From: Actinomycetota bacterium
GTDB lineage: Bacteria > Actinomycetota > Aquicultoria > CAJVYJ01 > JAUVQD01
NCBI GenBank assembly: GCA_030679975.1
Contig: JAUXSL010000127.1
Span: 1 to 38,428 of the forward strand
Reading direction: 5' to 3'
Length of the DNA stretch: 38,428 nucleotides
Part shown: positions 8,039 to 15,973 of the stretch, one piece after another
Layout: each line of letters starts with the position of its first letter
Position numbering within the stretch: position 1 is the stretch's first letter
Notes under the pieces: generated by a model
Seen by the model: the letters and a program-made list of their open reading frames with translations, nothing else
Database searches by the model: none
What the model was told of the DNA's origin: nothing
Translations under genes and position numbers: made by a program

Positions 8039-8740
8039 TTGTCCACGGACTTTATGACCATCGATCAACTGGCAAAAGCATCAGGTACGACCACACGCAC
8101 CATAAGGTTTTATGCCCAAGAAAAACTCCTGCCGGCGCCGGCCAAATTCAATGGCAGGCTGGCTCTCTACAACGACGAGCACTTGGAAAAACTAAAGTTG
8201 ATCAAAAACCTTAAGGACAAGTACGTGCCTTTGGCCCACATAAAAACGATCTTTGCTCAGCCCGAGAAACTCGCTCAGCTGCAAAAAAAGCTGGAAATCG
8301 GGGGCGAAACTTTTGCGCTCCTGGGTTATCAACCACCCGCTTTGAGCGAAAAAAACTTGGCTAAAAAGAGCGGTTTGACGCTTGAGGAGATCACGGCGTT
8401 GAGGGTAACCGGCTTTTTCTACCCTACAGCCACGGAACGGGGTCCAATGTACTCCGCCAACGATCTGGCCATCGCCAACTTGCTGAAGACCTTCTTTAAA
8501 TTCGGTTTTGACCTGCGCGACCTCGGTTTTATCCCGCAGGTACTGGAAAAAATGGCCGCCACTTTGTTTGAATTGGGCCATGACAAGCTGCACAATGTTT
8601 TTCACGGCGAACCAGCTGAAGCGATGGCTTTAATTAACGGCATGGCCAAAGCAAATCAAGAACTTATAAGCTTGCTGTACCAGCAATTCTTAAGACGGGC
8701 GATTGATAAGCATCATATCGCCAAAACCGGGAAGGAATAA
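8039..8740 (+). CDS. MerR family transcriptional regulator with two HTH domains
   Basis: This 233-residue protein opens with a winged helix-turn-helix of MerR type (MTIDQLAKASGTTTRTIRFYAQEKLLP). A second region, from about residue 105 (LAKKSGLTLEEITALRVTGFFYP ... YSANDLAIANLL), looks like another MerR-like HTH, and the C-terminal part is helical. No metal-binding Cys pair is present, so an organic ligand is more likely than a metal. The TTG start has a perfect AGGAGG five bases upstream. It is the first gene of a seven-gene efflux operon and overlaps a promoter with repeats, so it probably regulates its own operon in response to an exported compound. Confidence 0.9.
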   Translation: MSTDFMTIDQLAKASGTTTRTIRFYAQEKLLPAPAKFNGRLALYNDEHLEKLKLIKNLKDKYVPLAHIKTIFAQPEKLAQLQKKLEIGGETFALLGYQPPALSEKNLAKKSGLTLEEITALRVTGFFYPTATERGPMYSANDLAIANLLKTFFKFGFDLRDLGFIPQVLEKMAATLFELGHDKLHNVFHGEPAEAMALINGMAKANQELISLLYQQFLRRAIDKHHIAKTGKE

Positions 8741-8743
8741 CAA

Positions 8744-9619
8744 ATGCGAGGGCGCTTTATCTTACCGGTGATAGTTGTTTTAGCCATTCTGGTATTACCG
8801 TTTCTGGCGCGGGCCGACGGCGTGACCGGGGCCGGGGTCATCGAGGAGGGCCGAATAAATATTTCATTGCCCCAGCTTCAGCCGACGGCCGGGGGTGTCT
8901 TCGGCAGGGCCGCCTCGGCGACATCGACGGCCGGCCCGGCCCCGCTTGGCCGGGTAATACTCTATGTCGGCGCGGGCGACCGCGTCGGAAACGGCCAAAA
9001 GTTGGCCCGCCTCGATAGCGACGTCTGGCGTTTGGCCGCCAAGCGCGACAAGGCGACAGTGGCTAGGGCCGAAGGCGGCTTGTCCGTGATTAAAGACCGC
9101 TTGGCGGAACTTAGCGGCAAGAAAAGCGAGTTAAGACAGGGCTTAGGCCGGATGCAGTCAGCTTTGGAGCAGGCAAAAATAAAGGCGGCGCTCCAAGTCG
9201 ATGTGGCTAAGCAAACAGCCGGGCGATCGCTCGAGCGGTGGCGGTGGACGACGGTGCGCGCGCCGCGCGCCGGTCGCGTCTTGGCGCTAATGGCCAATAG
9301 CGGCGAACTTATCTATCCCAATCAGACATTGATGCAGCTCGGGACCGGTGAGTTTGATCTCAAACTCTATCTCGATCCGGCTACGGCCGTCCGCGCGCGG
9401 CCGGGAATGAGCGCCAGTGTCTTTGTCGACGCTTATCCAAGTCAACCGCTTAAAGCTAAAGTAACTCGTTTGGTCCCCGAGGTAGAGCCGGCGCCGACCA
9501 ACCTGGCGACTGACGTGATACGCCTTTTTGACGTGCAAGCGGTCATCTTAAGGGTAAAAGACCGCGGCGGCATTCTTAAAGCCGGGTTGCCGGCCGATGC
9601 CGTCATAAATTTTAAGTAG
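8744..9619 (+). CDS. HlyD-like periplasmic/extracytoplasmic adaptor (atypical)
   Basis: This 291-residue protein begins with a signal anchor (FILPVIVVLAILVLPFLARA). A split biotinyl-lipoyl-like domain follows: GRVILYVGAGDRVGNGQKLARLD on one side and TTVRAPRAGRVLALMANSGELIYPNQTLMQL on the other, joined by a helical hairpin of about 70 residues. A beta-barrel domain comes after it. This is the membrane fusion protein layout. It differs from the next gene in its longer, Ala/Thr-rich N-terminal insert, so the operon holds two non-identical adaptors. The ATG lies 3 bases after the MerR stop, with AAGGA upstream. Role inferred: adaptor in the ABC efflux complex. Confidence 0.82.
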   Translation: MRGRFILPVIVVLAILVLPFLARADGVTGAGVIEEGRINISLPQLQPTAGGVFGRAASATSTAGPAPLGRVILYVGAGDRVGNGQKLARLDSDVWRLAAKRDKATVARAEGGLSVIKDRLAELSGKKSELRQGLGRMQSALEQAKIKAALQVDVAKQTAGRSLERWRWTTVRAPRAGRVLALMANSGELIYPNQTLMQLGTGEFDLKLYLDPATAVRARPGMSASVFVDAYPSQPLKAKVTRLVPEVEPAPTNLATDVIRLFDVQAVILRVKDRGGILKAGLPADAVINFK

Positions 9620-9631
9620 ATGGAGGAGAAA

Positions 9632-10390
9632 ATGCGCACACGGATATTATTTCCAGTCATTGTTATCGCTGTGGCCGCCGCCGCGATATACATCGCGGTC
9701 TCCCGGCCGGGCGCGCCCAGCCGGTTCTCGGCCTCCGGGACGATCGAAGCGACGGAGGTCAACGTCGGCACCCAGGTCGGCGGCGCCTTGGTCGAGATAG
9801 GCGTCAATGAAGGTGACAAGATCAAGAAAGATGACCTAATCGCCAGGACCGATGATTCAATATTAAAGAGCCAGTTAAGCCAGGCCGATGCCGGCCTTGA
9901 TGCCGCCAAAGCCGGGGTTGAGCAAGCGGCGGACGGCACCGACGCCGAGCGCGCGGCGGCCGATGCCGGCGTCAAGCAAGCGCAAGCCGTGGTGGACATA
10001 GCTGGAACGCAACTTGGGTTTACCTCGGTTCGCGCTCCGATCAATGGCGAGGTATTGAGTGTTCCCCATGCCGCCGGGGAAAACCTTACCCCGGGTTCGC
10101 CGGTCGCTGTCTTGGCCGACCTGGACAATCTTAAAGTCACGGTCTACGTTCCCGAGGGCGAACTGGGCAAAGTTAAGCTCGGCCGACAAGCGGAGATTTC
10201 CGTTGATTCAACCAGCGCCAAGTTCACCGGGCGGATCACCCATATCGCCGAAGAGGCCGAGTTCACGCCGACTAATATCGAAACCAAGGACCAACGCGTC
10301 AAGCAGGTCTTCGCCGTCACGATCGACGTGAAGAATATCGGCGGGCTGCTTAAGCCGGGCATGCCGGCGGACATCAGCTTTAAGATTTAA
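9632..10390 (+). CDS. HlyD family membrane fusion protein (YbhG-like)
   Basis: This 252-residue adaptor has an N-terminal membrane anchor (ILFPVIVIAVAAAAIYIAV). The first lipoyl half is TEVNVGTQVGGALVEIGVNEGDKIKKDDLIARTD, a short coiled-coil rich in Ala and Asp follows, and the second half is FTSVRAPINGEVLSVPHAAGENLTPG, then the barrel and GGLLKPGMPADISFKI at the end. The track begins at 9620, but GGAGG just inside supports the ATG at 9632 as the true start. It lies 4 bases from the next ATPase gene. YbhG-type adaptors pair with YbhF/S/R ABC exporters, which is exactly the neighbourhood here. Confidence 0.92.
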   Translation: MRTRILFPVIVIAVAAAAIYIAVSRPGAPSRFSASGTIEATEVNVGTQVGGALVEIGVNEGDKIKKDDLIARTDDSILKSQLSQADAGLDAAKAGVEQAADGTDAERAAADAGVKQAQAVVDIAGTQLGFTSVRAPINGEVLSVPHAAGENLTPGSPVAVLADLDNLKVTVYVPEGELGKVKLGRQAEISVDSTSAKFTGRITHIAEEAEFTPTNIETKDQRVKQVFAVTIDVKNIGGLLKPGMPADISFKI

Positions 10391-10394
10391 CGAT

Positions 10395-11330
10395 ATGCCG
10401 GAAGCCATCAAGACAGAGAACCTGACCAAACGATTTGCCGGCCTCACCGCTGTCGAAGATATAAATCTGGCTGTGCCGGCCGGCGAGATATTCGGCCTGG
10501 TCGGCCCGGACGGGGCCGGCAAGACCACCCTTATCCGTCTGTTGGCGACGATCCTTCTGCGCTCCGACGGCGACGCGCAAGTCGGCGGTTACAGCGTTAC
10601 CGACCAAGCGCAGCTTGTCCGTCCGCTGGTCGGCTATATGTCCCAGCGCTTTACTTTATATGTCGACCTGACGGTCTTGGAAAATCTGCGGTTCTTCGCG
10701 GATATCTATCGGATACCGGCGGATGTGCGGGCGAAACGGATCGAGGAACTGTTGGCCTTCAGCCAACTGACGGGATTTACGGAGCGGCCGGCGGGTCAAC
10801 TTTCAGGCGGGATGAAACAGAAACTGGCGCTGGCCTGCACGTTGATCCACGAGCCGCGAATTTTGCTGCTCGATGAACCAACGACCGGCGTCGACCCTGT
10901 CAGCCGGCGTGATTTTTGGAAGATACTTTCCCGGCTTCACCAGGACGGCGCGACGATCTTTGTCGCCACTCCTTATATGGACGAGGCTGAACGGTGTCAG
11001 AGAGTGGCGTTGATGAAGGACGGCAAGATTGTGCTCTGCGATTCCCCGGCAAACATTAAAGCCCTGGTACCGGGCGAGGTGGTCGCTATCGAAGTCGGCG
11101 ACGCTCATCAAGGGGCCCGGGTTTTGCGCGAGCACCCTCTGGCCATGCGGGTCGATATGTACGGCGAGGTATTGCACGTCTACACAGATGACGCCGGCGT
11201 GGCCCTGCCGGGATTCCGCCGCCGCCTGGAAGAGGCCGGCATCGGCATCGTCTCCATCCACCCGGTCGAGCTGTCGATGGAAAACGCCTACATTCATCTG
11301 GCGGGACGGATCGGAGGGCAAACATCGTGA
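10395..11330 (+). CDS. ABC-2 exporter ATP-binding protein (YbhF N-half-like)
   Basis: This 311-residue cytosolic ATPase has Walker A GPDGAGKTT near residue 37 (Asp in place of the usual Asn), signature LSGGMKQKLALAC near 138, Walker B ILLLDEPTTGVDP, and an H-loop position that reads ATPYMDEAERC, with Pro-Tyr where most ATPases have Ser-His or Thr-His. Loss of the switch His suggests this subunit may be catalytically weak, leaving hydrolysis to its partner ATPase encoded after the permeases, where the TTHYMEEAE histidine is intact. In E. coli, YbhF fuses two such domains; here they are separate genes. The C-terminal 80 residues form the usual exporter extension. Confidence 0.93.
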   Translation: MPEAIKTENLTKRFAGLTAVEDINLAVPAGEIFGLVGPDGAGKTTLIRLLATILLRSDGDAQVGGYSVTDQAQLVRPLVGYMSQRFTLYVDLTVLENLRFFADIYRIPADVRAKRIEELLAFSQLTGFTERPAGQLSGGMKQKLALACTLIHEPRILLLDEPTTGVDPVSRRDFWKILSRLHQDGATIFVATPYMDEAERCQRVALMKDGKIVLCDSPANIKALVPGEVVAIEVGDAHQGARVLREHPLAMRVDMYGEVLHVYTDDAGVALPGFRRRLEEAGIGIVSIHPVELSMENAYIHLAGRIGGQTS

Positions 11331-11348
11331 TCGGAGGGCAAACGTCAT
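11309..11348 (+). repeat. 20-bp tandem duplication carrying a Shine-Dalgarno site
   Basis: Two 20-base units, GATCGGAGGGCAAACATCGT and GATCGGAGGGCAAACGTCAT, are adjacent and differ at three positions. Each contains GGAGGG; the first ends in the ATPase stop (as GTGA), the second in the permease ATG. A single-copy ancestor would have had a GTGA stop-start overlap. Confidence 0.8.
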
Positions 11349-12483
11349 GATCGGGCGGATATTCACTATCGCCGGCAAAGAGCTGCGCCACGTCCGGCGC
11401 GACCCGCGGGTTTTGATGACTATCTTCGCCATGCCTTTGATTCAGTTGTTGCTTTTTAGCTACGCTTTAAATTTTGACATTAAGAACATCAACACCGCGG
11501 TGCTCGATTACGATCACACGTCCGCCAGCCGCCGGTATATAGGGTCTTTTACCAATTCCGGCTATTTCAAGGTCACGAGCTATCTAAAAAATCCCGCCGC
11601 GATAAATAAGGCGATCGACTCCGGCGCGGTGAAAGTCGTATTGACAATACCGCCGGGCTTCAGCGACCGGCTGGCGGCCGGCCGCACTGCCGGCGCCCAG
11701 GTTTTAATAGACGGGACCGAGCCCAACACAGCTGTCTTCGCGCGCAACTATGCCACCGCCATAAGCCAACAGTTTTCCCGTAACTTGGTTCTGTCCGTTA
11801 TGTCCGGCCGAGGCATTGATGATGCGGCGACGCTGTCGCCGCTAGAGATCCGCAGCCGGCTCTGGTACAACCCGAGCGCGCGCAGCGTCGTCTTTATTCT
11901 GCCGGGGCTGATAGTCGTCATCATGACGAACATAGCGGTCGTCCAGACGGCGCTGGCGGTTGTCAGGGAAAAGGCCCAAGGGACCATCGAGCAGTTGATC
12001 GTCTCGCCGGTAAAAAGTTACGAGCTGATGATCGGCAAGATACTGCCGTTTATCGTTATGGCGATGATGGACCTGGTTATCGTTTCAGCCGTCGGCATTT
12101 TCGGCTTCGGGGTGCCGCTACGCGGCAGCCTCACTCTCCTGCTGGCGGGGTCATTGCTTTTCACGATTGCCGCTCTCAGCATGGGCCTCTTGGTTTCCGT
12201 TGTTTCCGAGACTATGGAGGCCGCGTCGCAGCTGAGCTTTTTCGTGTCCATGCTGCCCGCTTTCATCTTGTCCGGTTTCATTTGGCCGATCGAGAACATG
12301 CCGCCGGCGCTACAGTTCATCAGCCGGCTCTTCCCGGCCCGATATTTCATGGAGATCGTCCGCGGTCTGTTTTTAAAAGGGGTAGGGCTGGATATCCTTT
12401 GGCCGGACTTTTTGGCGCTGGCTATCTTTGCCGTGGTCATGATCGGCCTGGCGGCCGCCAACCTGAAGGAGCGGGCAGGATAG
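11347..12483 (+). CDS. ABC-2 type permease (YbhS-like)
   Basis: This 378-residue permease has one N-terminal helix (FAMPLIQLLLFSYALNF), a large extracytoplasmic domain of about 140 residues, then five C-terminal helices. The family-typical linker QGTIEQLIVSPVKSYELMIGK sits before the second helix and IWPIENMPPALQFISRLFPARYF near the end. The track lists it from 11029 in an antiframe; the ATG at 11347 follows GGAGGG and gives MIGRIFTIAGKELRHVRRDP. It shares domain order with the next gene, so the two likely form a heterodimer. Its stop overlaps the next GTG (TAGTG). Confidence 0.93.
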   Translation: MIGRIFTIAGKELRHVRRDPRVLMTIFAMPLIQLLLFSYALNFDIKNINTAVLDYDHTSASRRYIGSFTNSGYFKVTSYLKNPAAINKAIDSGAVKVVLTIPPGFSDRLAAGRTAGAQVLIDGTEPNTAVFARNYATAISQQFSRNLVLSVMSGRGIDDAATLSPLEIRSRLWYNPSARSVVFILPGLIVVIMTNIAVVQTALAVVREKAQGTIEQLIVSPVKSYELMIGKILPFIVMAMMDLVIVSAVGIFGFGVPLRGSLTLLLAGSLLFTIAALSMGLLVSVVSETMEAASQLSFFVSMLPAFILSGFIWPIENMPPALQFISRLFPARYFMEIVRGLFLKGVGLDILWPDFLALAIFAVVMIGLAAANLKERAG

Positions 12484-13613
12484 TGCTCAAGCGTTTATAC
12501 CAACTGATAAGAAAAGAGTTTCTCCAGGTCAGGCGCGACCGGCTGATGCTGCCGATGATACTTATCGTGCCCATCGTCCAACTGGTCATGTTCGGCTACG
12601 CGGCCACCACGGATGTCAAAGATATAAAGATGGTCGTGCTCGACCGCGACCAAAGCGACTTGTCTCGACGGCTGACGCGAGAATTCACTAACGCCGGTCT
12701 CTTTGTCATCACCTCCCGGGCCGACGACGAGGGGCAGATACGGCGGGCTCTCGATAGCGGGTCGGCCCAGATCGCTTTGCGCTTGCCGCACGGGCTGAAA
12801 AGCGATGTCTGGGCCGGCCGCCCGGCCGCCGTTCAGATTATCGTTGACGGGTCAAATTCCAATACCGCCGGTATCGCCCTCGGGTACGCCAATCAGATAT
12901 TGGGGCGTGAATCCAGCCGCCTGGTCGCGGCCAAGCTGGCCCGGTTGTCGTCCGGCTCCGGATTGCCTCAGGTCGATACCAGTATCCGGGTCTGGTACAA
13001 CCCTGAAACTAAGAGCGTCAACTACATGGTGCCCGGCTTGATAGCGATAATATTGATGATAAGCGCCATGTCCAACACCTCCCAGGCGATTGTGCGGGAG
13101 AGGGACCAGGGGACGCTTGAACAGCTGATAGTCACGCCGGTGCGCCGGGCCGAGCTTATTCTGGGCAAGATCGTCCCTTATGCCGTCATCGGGCTCATAC
13201 AAATAAGCGTTATTTTCCTGGTCGGGCTGGTCTGGTTTAAGGTCCCGTTTCGCGGCAGCGTCTGGCTACTGTACGCGTCGGCGATAGTCTTTCTCTTCGC
13301 GGCCCTCGGGCAAGGTTTGTTTGTTTCAACGGTCTCGCGCACCCGGCAGCAAGCCATCATGGCGACGATGATGTTTATCATGCCGGCGATGATGCTTTCC
13401 GGCTTTGCTTTTCCAATCGAGAATATGCCGGCGCCGATGTATTACCTCTCTTATCTCGTGCCGATGCGCTATTTTCTCGTTATTCTCCGGGGCATTTTTC
13501 TAAAAGGGGCGGGGCTGACGATCTTATGGCCGCAGATGGCCTTGCTTACCGTATATGGGGTCGCGATATTTTTCTTAAGTGTCAGCCGGTTTCATAAGAA
13601 ATTGGGGGACTAG
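12483..13613 (+). CDS. ABC-2 type permease (YbhR-like)
   Basis: This 376-residue permease is paralogous to the previous gene: N-terminal helix MLPMILIVPIVQLVMFGYA, extracytoplasmic domain, linker QGTLEQLIVTPVRRAELILGK, five helices, and FPIENMPAPMYYLSYLVPMRYF. The track ORF starts at 12282, which is an out-of-gene extension. The GTG at 12483 overlaps the preceding TAG by one base and gives LKRLYQLIRKEFLQVRRDR, aligning with the paralogue; GGCAGGA lies upstream. It is separated from the last ATPase by about 80 bases that hold a palindromic repeat, the only real gap in the operon. Confidence 0.93.
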   Translation: MLKRLYQLIRKEFLQVRRDRLMLPMILIVPIVQLVMFGYAATTDVKDIKMVVLDRDQSDLSRRLTREFTNAGLFVITSRADDEGQIRRALDSGSAQIALRLPHGLKSDVWAGRPAAVQIIVDGSNSNTAGIALGYANQILGRESSRLVAAKLARLSSGSGLPQVDTSIRVWYNPETKSVNYMVPGLIAIILMISAMSNTSQAIVRERDQGTLEQLIVTPVRRAELILGKIVPYAVIGLIQISVIFLVGLVWFKVPFRGSVWLLYASAIVFLFAALGQGLFVSTVSRTRQQAIMATMMFIMPAMMLSGFAFPIENMPAPMYYLSYLVPMRYFLVILRGIFLKGAGLTILWPQMALLTVYGVAIFFLSVSRFHKKLGD

Positions 13614-13632
13614 GGTGGCAGGATGCAGAAGT

Positions 13633-13679
13633 ATGTCATTCCCGCGCCAGGCACATGTCATTCCCGCGCCAGCGGGAAT
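13633..13679 (+). repeat. dRS3-like palindromic repeat, one and a half copies
   Basis: ATGTCATTCCCGCGCCAG occurs at 13633-13650 and again at 13655-13672. The second copy completes a palindrome ATTCCCGC-GCCA-GCGGGAAT (13660-13679), an eight-base-pair stem with a four-base loop. The layout ATTCCC-N8-GGGAAT matches the neisserial dRS3 consensus, and related elements occur in many bacteria. It lies between the last permease and the last ATPase of the efflux operon, ending only 17 bases before the ATPase coding start. Confidence 0.75.
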
Positions 13680-13696
13680 CCAGGGGGATGATATAA

Positions 13697-14623
13697 ATAT
13701 CTAACGCTATTATCGTCGATTCTCTAACTAAAAAGTTTGACGGCTTCACCGCCGTCGACGACATCTCGTTCACGGTCGGACGAGGCGAAATATTCGGCTT
13801 TTTGGGCCCCAACGGTTCGGGTAAGTCGACAACCATCCGGATGCTCTGCGGAGTCCTGGATCCGACGGCCGGCCGGGCCGAGGTGCTCGGCTTTGACGTT
13901 TCCAAAGAGCCGGACGAGATAAAGCGGCGCATCGGTTATATGTCGCAAAAATTCAGTTTATACGAAGATCTGACAGTCGCCGAAAACCTGGCATTCTACG
14001 CCGGCATCTACGACGTCTCCGAGGATGTCTTTGCCGAGCGTCGCTTGGCCATCCTGGAGATGGCCGACTTGAGAGGCAGAGAAGACGAACTGGCCGGCAA
14101 CTTGTCGGTCGGTTGGAAGCAGCGCCTCGCGCTTGGTTGCGCCATCGTCCATCAGCCGCCTATGCTCTTTCTGGATGAACCGACCGGCGGTGTCGATCCG
14201 ATCGCCCGTCGCCACTTCTGGGACCTTCTATACGACATGGCCAGGGAAGGCGTTACCTTGTTTGTCACCACCCACTATATGGAGGAGGCCGAACACTGCC
14301 ACCGGCTGGGTTTTATTTATGACGGCAAGATTATCGCTCTGGACAGCCCGAAAAAAATAAAAGAGCGGTTTGCGGACCATATTATCGAGATGGTCTGCGA
14401 CGACCAGGAAGCGGCCCTGGCGCTTTTGGACAAGCATGAACGGGTTAGGAATGTCTATCTGTACGGCGCCGCCGTCCACGTCAATTTCGGCGATTTTACC
14501 GGCGGCGCCGCCGAAGCCGGGAAAGTCTTGAAGGCCGCGGGCCTCCGCGCCATGAACGCGGCTCCGGTCTCCCCGTCGCTTGAAGACGTTTTTGTCAGTC
14601 TTATTGAGCGGGCGCAAGATTAA
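13697..14623 (+). CDS. ABC-2 exporter ATP-binding protein (YbhF C-half-like), noncanonical ATA start
   Basis: This ATPase has about 308 residues. The track begins at a TTG inside Walker A (13802) and so misses the N terminus. In the same frame, from 13697, the DNA encodes ISNAIIVDSLTKKFDGFTAVDDISF, the normal start of such proteins, but with ATA where ATG is expected; a TAA lies just before and no ATG, GTG or TTG occurs until 13802. Walker A GPNGSGKST, signature LSVGWKQRLALGC (V-G for G-G), Walker B MLFLDEPTGGVDP and the switch His in TTHYMEEAE are present. AGGGGG at 13682 is correctly spaced for 13697. Start could also be ATT at 13709. Either a rare start or a mutated one. Confidence 0.85.
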   Translation: MSNAIIVDSLTKKFDGFTAVDDISFTVGRGEIFGFLGPNGSGKSTTIRMLCGVLDPTAGRAEVLGFDVSKEPDEIKRRIGYMSQKFSLYEDLTVAENLAFYAGIYDVSEDVFAERRLAILEMADLRGREDELAGNLSVGWKQRLALGCAIVHQPPMLFLDEPTGGVDPIARRHFWDLLYDMAREGVTLFVTTHYMEEAEHCHRLGFIYDGKIIALDSPKKIKERFADHIIEMVCDDQEAALALLDKHERVRNVYLYGAAVHVNFGDFTGGAAEAGKVLKAAGLRAMNAAPVSPSLEDVFVSLIERAQD

Positions 14624-14684
14624 AAAAGCCCTCCGTGGCGCAACCAAAAGTGGGGTAAACAGCTCATTGGAGCAGCCCCTTAAA

Positions 14685-14729
14685 AGAGGACATTTTTAAC
14701 GAGTTAAGGAAGAGGACATTTTTAACGAG
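14685..14729 (+). repeat. 26-bp-spaced direct repeat before tRNA-Arg
   Basis: AGAGGACATTTTTAACGAG occurs twice, at 14685-14703 and 14711-14729. Sequences like GAGGACATTT are found at ends of some insertion sequences, so this may be a remnant end pair, but no transposase is near. The gap from 14624 to the tRNA otherwise shows no gene and no clear terminator. Confidence 0.55.
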
Positions 14730-14797
14730 CTTTGACAGTCGATGTTTAGGCATGTTGCTATTTGATTGTCGCCTGTGATAATTTTATTCACGCAATT

Positions 14798-14874
14798 GCG
14801 CCTGTAGCTCAGTTGGATAGAGTGACGGACTACGAATCCGTAGGTCGCAGGTTCGAATCCTGTCAGGCGCACCA
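14798..14874 (+). tRNA. tRNA-Arg (anticodon ACG), CCA encoded
   Basis: Acceptor GCGCCTG pairs with CAGGCGC. The anticodon stem ACGGA/TCCGT holds the loop CTACGAA, giving anticodon ACG (A34 is normally deaminated to inosine). The T arm has GTTCGAATC. Discriminator A is followed by an encoded CCA. The ORF track line on the opposite strand across it is a well-known tRNA artefact. Confidence 0.96.
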
Positions 14875-14995
14875 CATAACCCCTCCATCCGGCCTTTCGC
14901 GGCCGATAGGCATCCGCTCACATACTTAGAGATTGACCGGTCTACCCTTTGGGGATTAATGTAAAGGCGCAAGATGTTTTAAAGGAATGAGTCTG

Positions 14996-15778
14996 ATGCC
15001 TTTAGACACGAAACTTTCTGCTTTCAATACCGCGACAGCCTTTGAGACCGTCGAGCAAAAAACACGGACGGCCATTCTTATAATAACCCTGGCGATGATA
15101 CCCGCTCTGATCGTGCCGAAACTCGTAGAATTGCAGCCGCCCGCCCAAACCTTTCTGAACTTGGCAGTCTGGGCTATCTGGGCCACTATCGCCACGGACT
15201 ACTTGGTAAGGCTAAAGTTGTCCACCGATAAAAGACTTTTTTTCAAAACCAACATACCTGAGCTATTGATCGTGGCCCTGCCGCCCGTGCGCGCGATTGA
15301 AGCCGTTGGCGTGGCCGCCACGCCGACTTTATTGCGCCTCTTGCGTATCAGCGCCTTCTTGTCGACCGGCATGAAAAATATGAGGCGGTTTTTTCGCCAT
15401 CATGAACTTCACTATGTCATGCTCATGACACTGATCGTCACCTTTGTCTCCGCCGCTCTAGTGGTTGATTTTGAGAAGGCCGCGGGCCCCGGCAGTCATA
15501 ATATAAAGACAATGGGGGACGGTTTATGGTGGGCGCTGACGACCATAACCACGGTCGGTTACGGCGATATTTATCCGACAACCGCGGGCGGGCGGGGCGT
15601 GGCCGTTTTTCTAATGGTCACGGGAATAGTCTTTTTCAGCCTGCTGACCGCCAACATTGCCGCCTTTCTGGTCTCGGAAGATAGAGAAAGCCCGCCCGAA
15701 ATGCGCGAGATAATCGAGCGGCTGGGGCGGATAGAGAACCGTCTGGCCCGGGAATCCAAACCATCTGACAATTCTTAG
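14996..15778 (+). CDS. voltage-gated-type potassium channel
   Basis: This 260-residue ion channel has about six membrane segments. S1-S2 span residues 28-65; an S4-like helix, TPTLLRLLRISAFLSTGMKNMRR, has only a few regularly spaced Arg, so voltage sensing may be weak. The pore loop LWWALTTITTVGYGD contains the K+ selectivity filter TVGYGD, followed by the last helix. The tail REIIERLGRIENRLAR is a short coiled coil likely to help tetramers form. The track starts at 14987; AAGGA at 14982 is too close to it and is well spaced for the ATG at 14996. Stands as a single gene downstream of tRNA-Arg. Confidence 0.93.
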   Translation: MPLDTKLSAFNTATAFETVEQKTRTAILIITLAMIPALIVPKLVELQPPAQTFLNLAVWAIWATIATDYLVRLKLSTDKRLFFKTNIPELLIVALPPVRAIEAVGVAATPTLLRLLRISAFLSTGMKNMRRFFRHHELHYVMLMTLIVTFVSAALVVDFEKAAGPGSHNIKTMGDGLWWALTTITTVGYGDIYPTTAGGRGVAVFLMVTGIVFFSLLTANIAAFLVSEDRESPPEMREIIERLGRIENRLARESKPSDNS

Positions 15779-15792
15779 CCGCGCCATCTCCC

Positions 15793-15891
15793 ATGAGCTT
15801 TAAACTCGACAGCGGCAAAAAACTGAACAACGGCATTGACACGGCGGCGATGTACGGCAATGAAGAGATTGTGGGAGAAGCCCTCTGGTAA
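15793..15891 (+). pseudogene. internally deleted aldo/keto reductase remnant
   Basis: A 32-residue ORF, below the track cutoff, reads MSFKLDSGKKLN then NGIDTAAMYGNEEIVGEALW. The first part resembles the start of aldo/keto reductases (F-K-L-N-S-G), and IDTAAMYGNEEIVGEAL is their strongly conserved motif with catalytic Asp and Tyr. About 30 residues that normally lie between these parts are missing, and the gene stops at codon 33 where an intact enzyme has about 280. The frame after the stop contains LSSKV, which may match the SKV strand. There is no ribosome site. This is a degraded gene fragment between the K+ channel and the phosphatase. Confidence 0.7.
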
Positions 15892-15973
15892 GGCGAACCG
15901 CTGTCTAGTAAAGTAATCGTTAATCGGTTGCGTCTTGCGCGTGAAAACGTTCAGGCCGGGGAATCATCTCATA

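Noticed and set aside
9442-10140. 232-residue minus-strand ORF opposite the HlyD genes
   Set aside because: Low-complexity Ser/Ala/Arg-rich shadow of a GC-rich gene on the other strand.
14784-14972. 62-residue ORF on the minus strand (GAPDRIRTCDLRIRSPSLYPTELQAQLRE)
   Set aside because: It is the complement of tRNA-Arg and a well-known false protein annotated from tRNA sequences.
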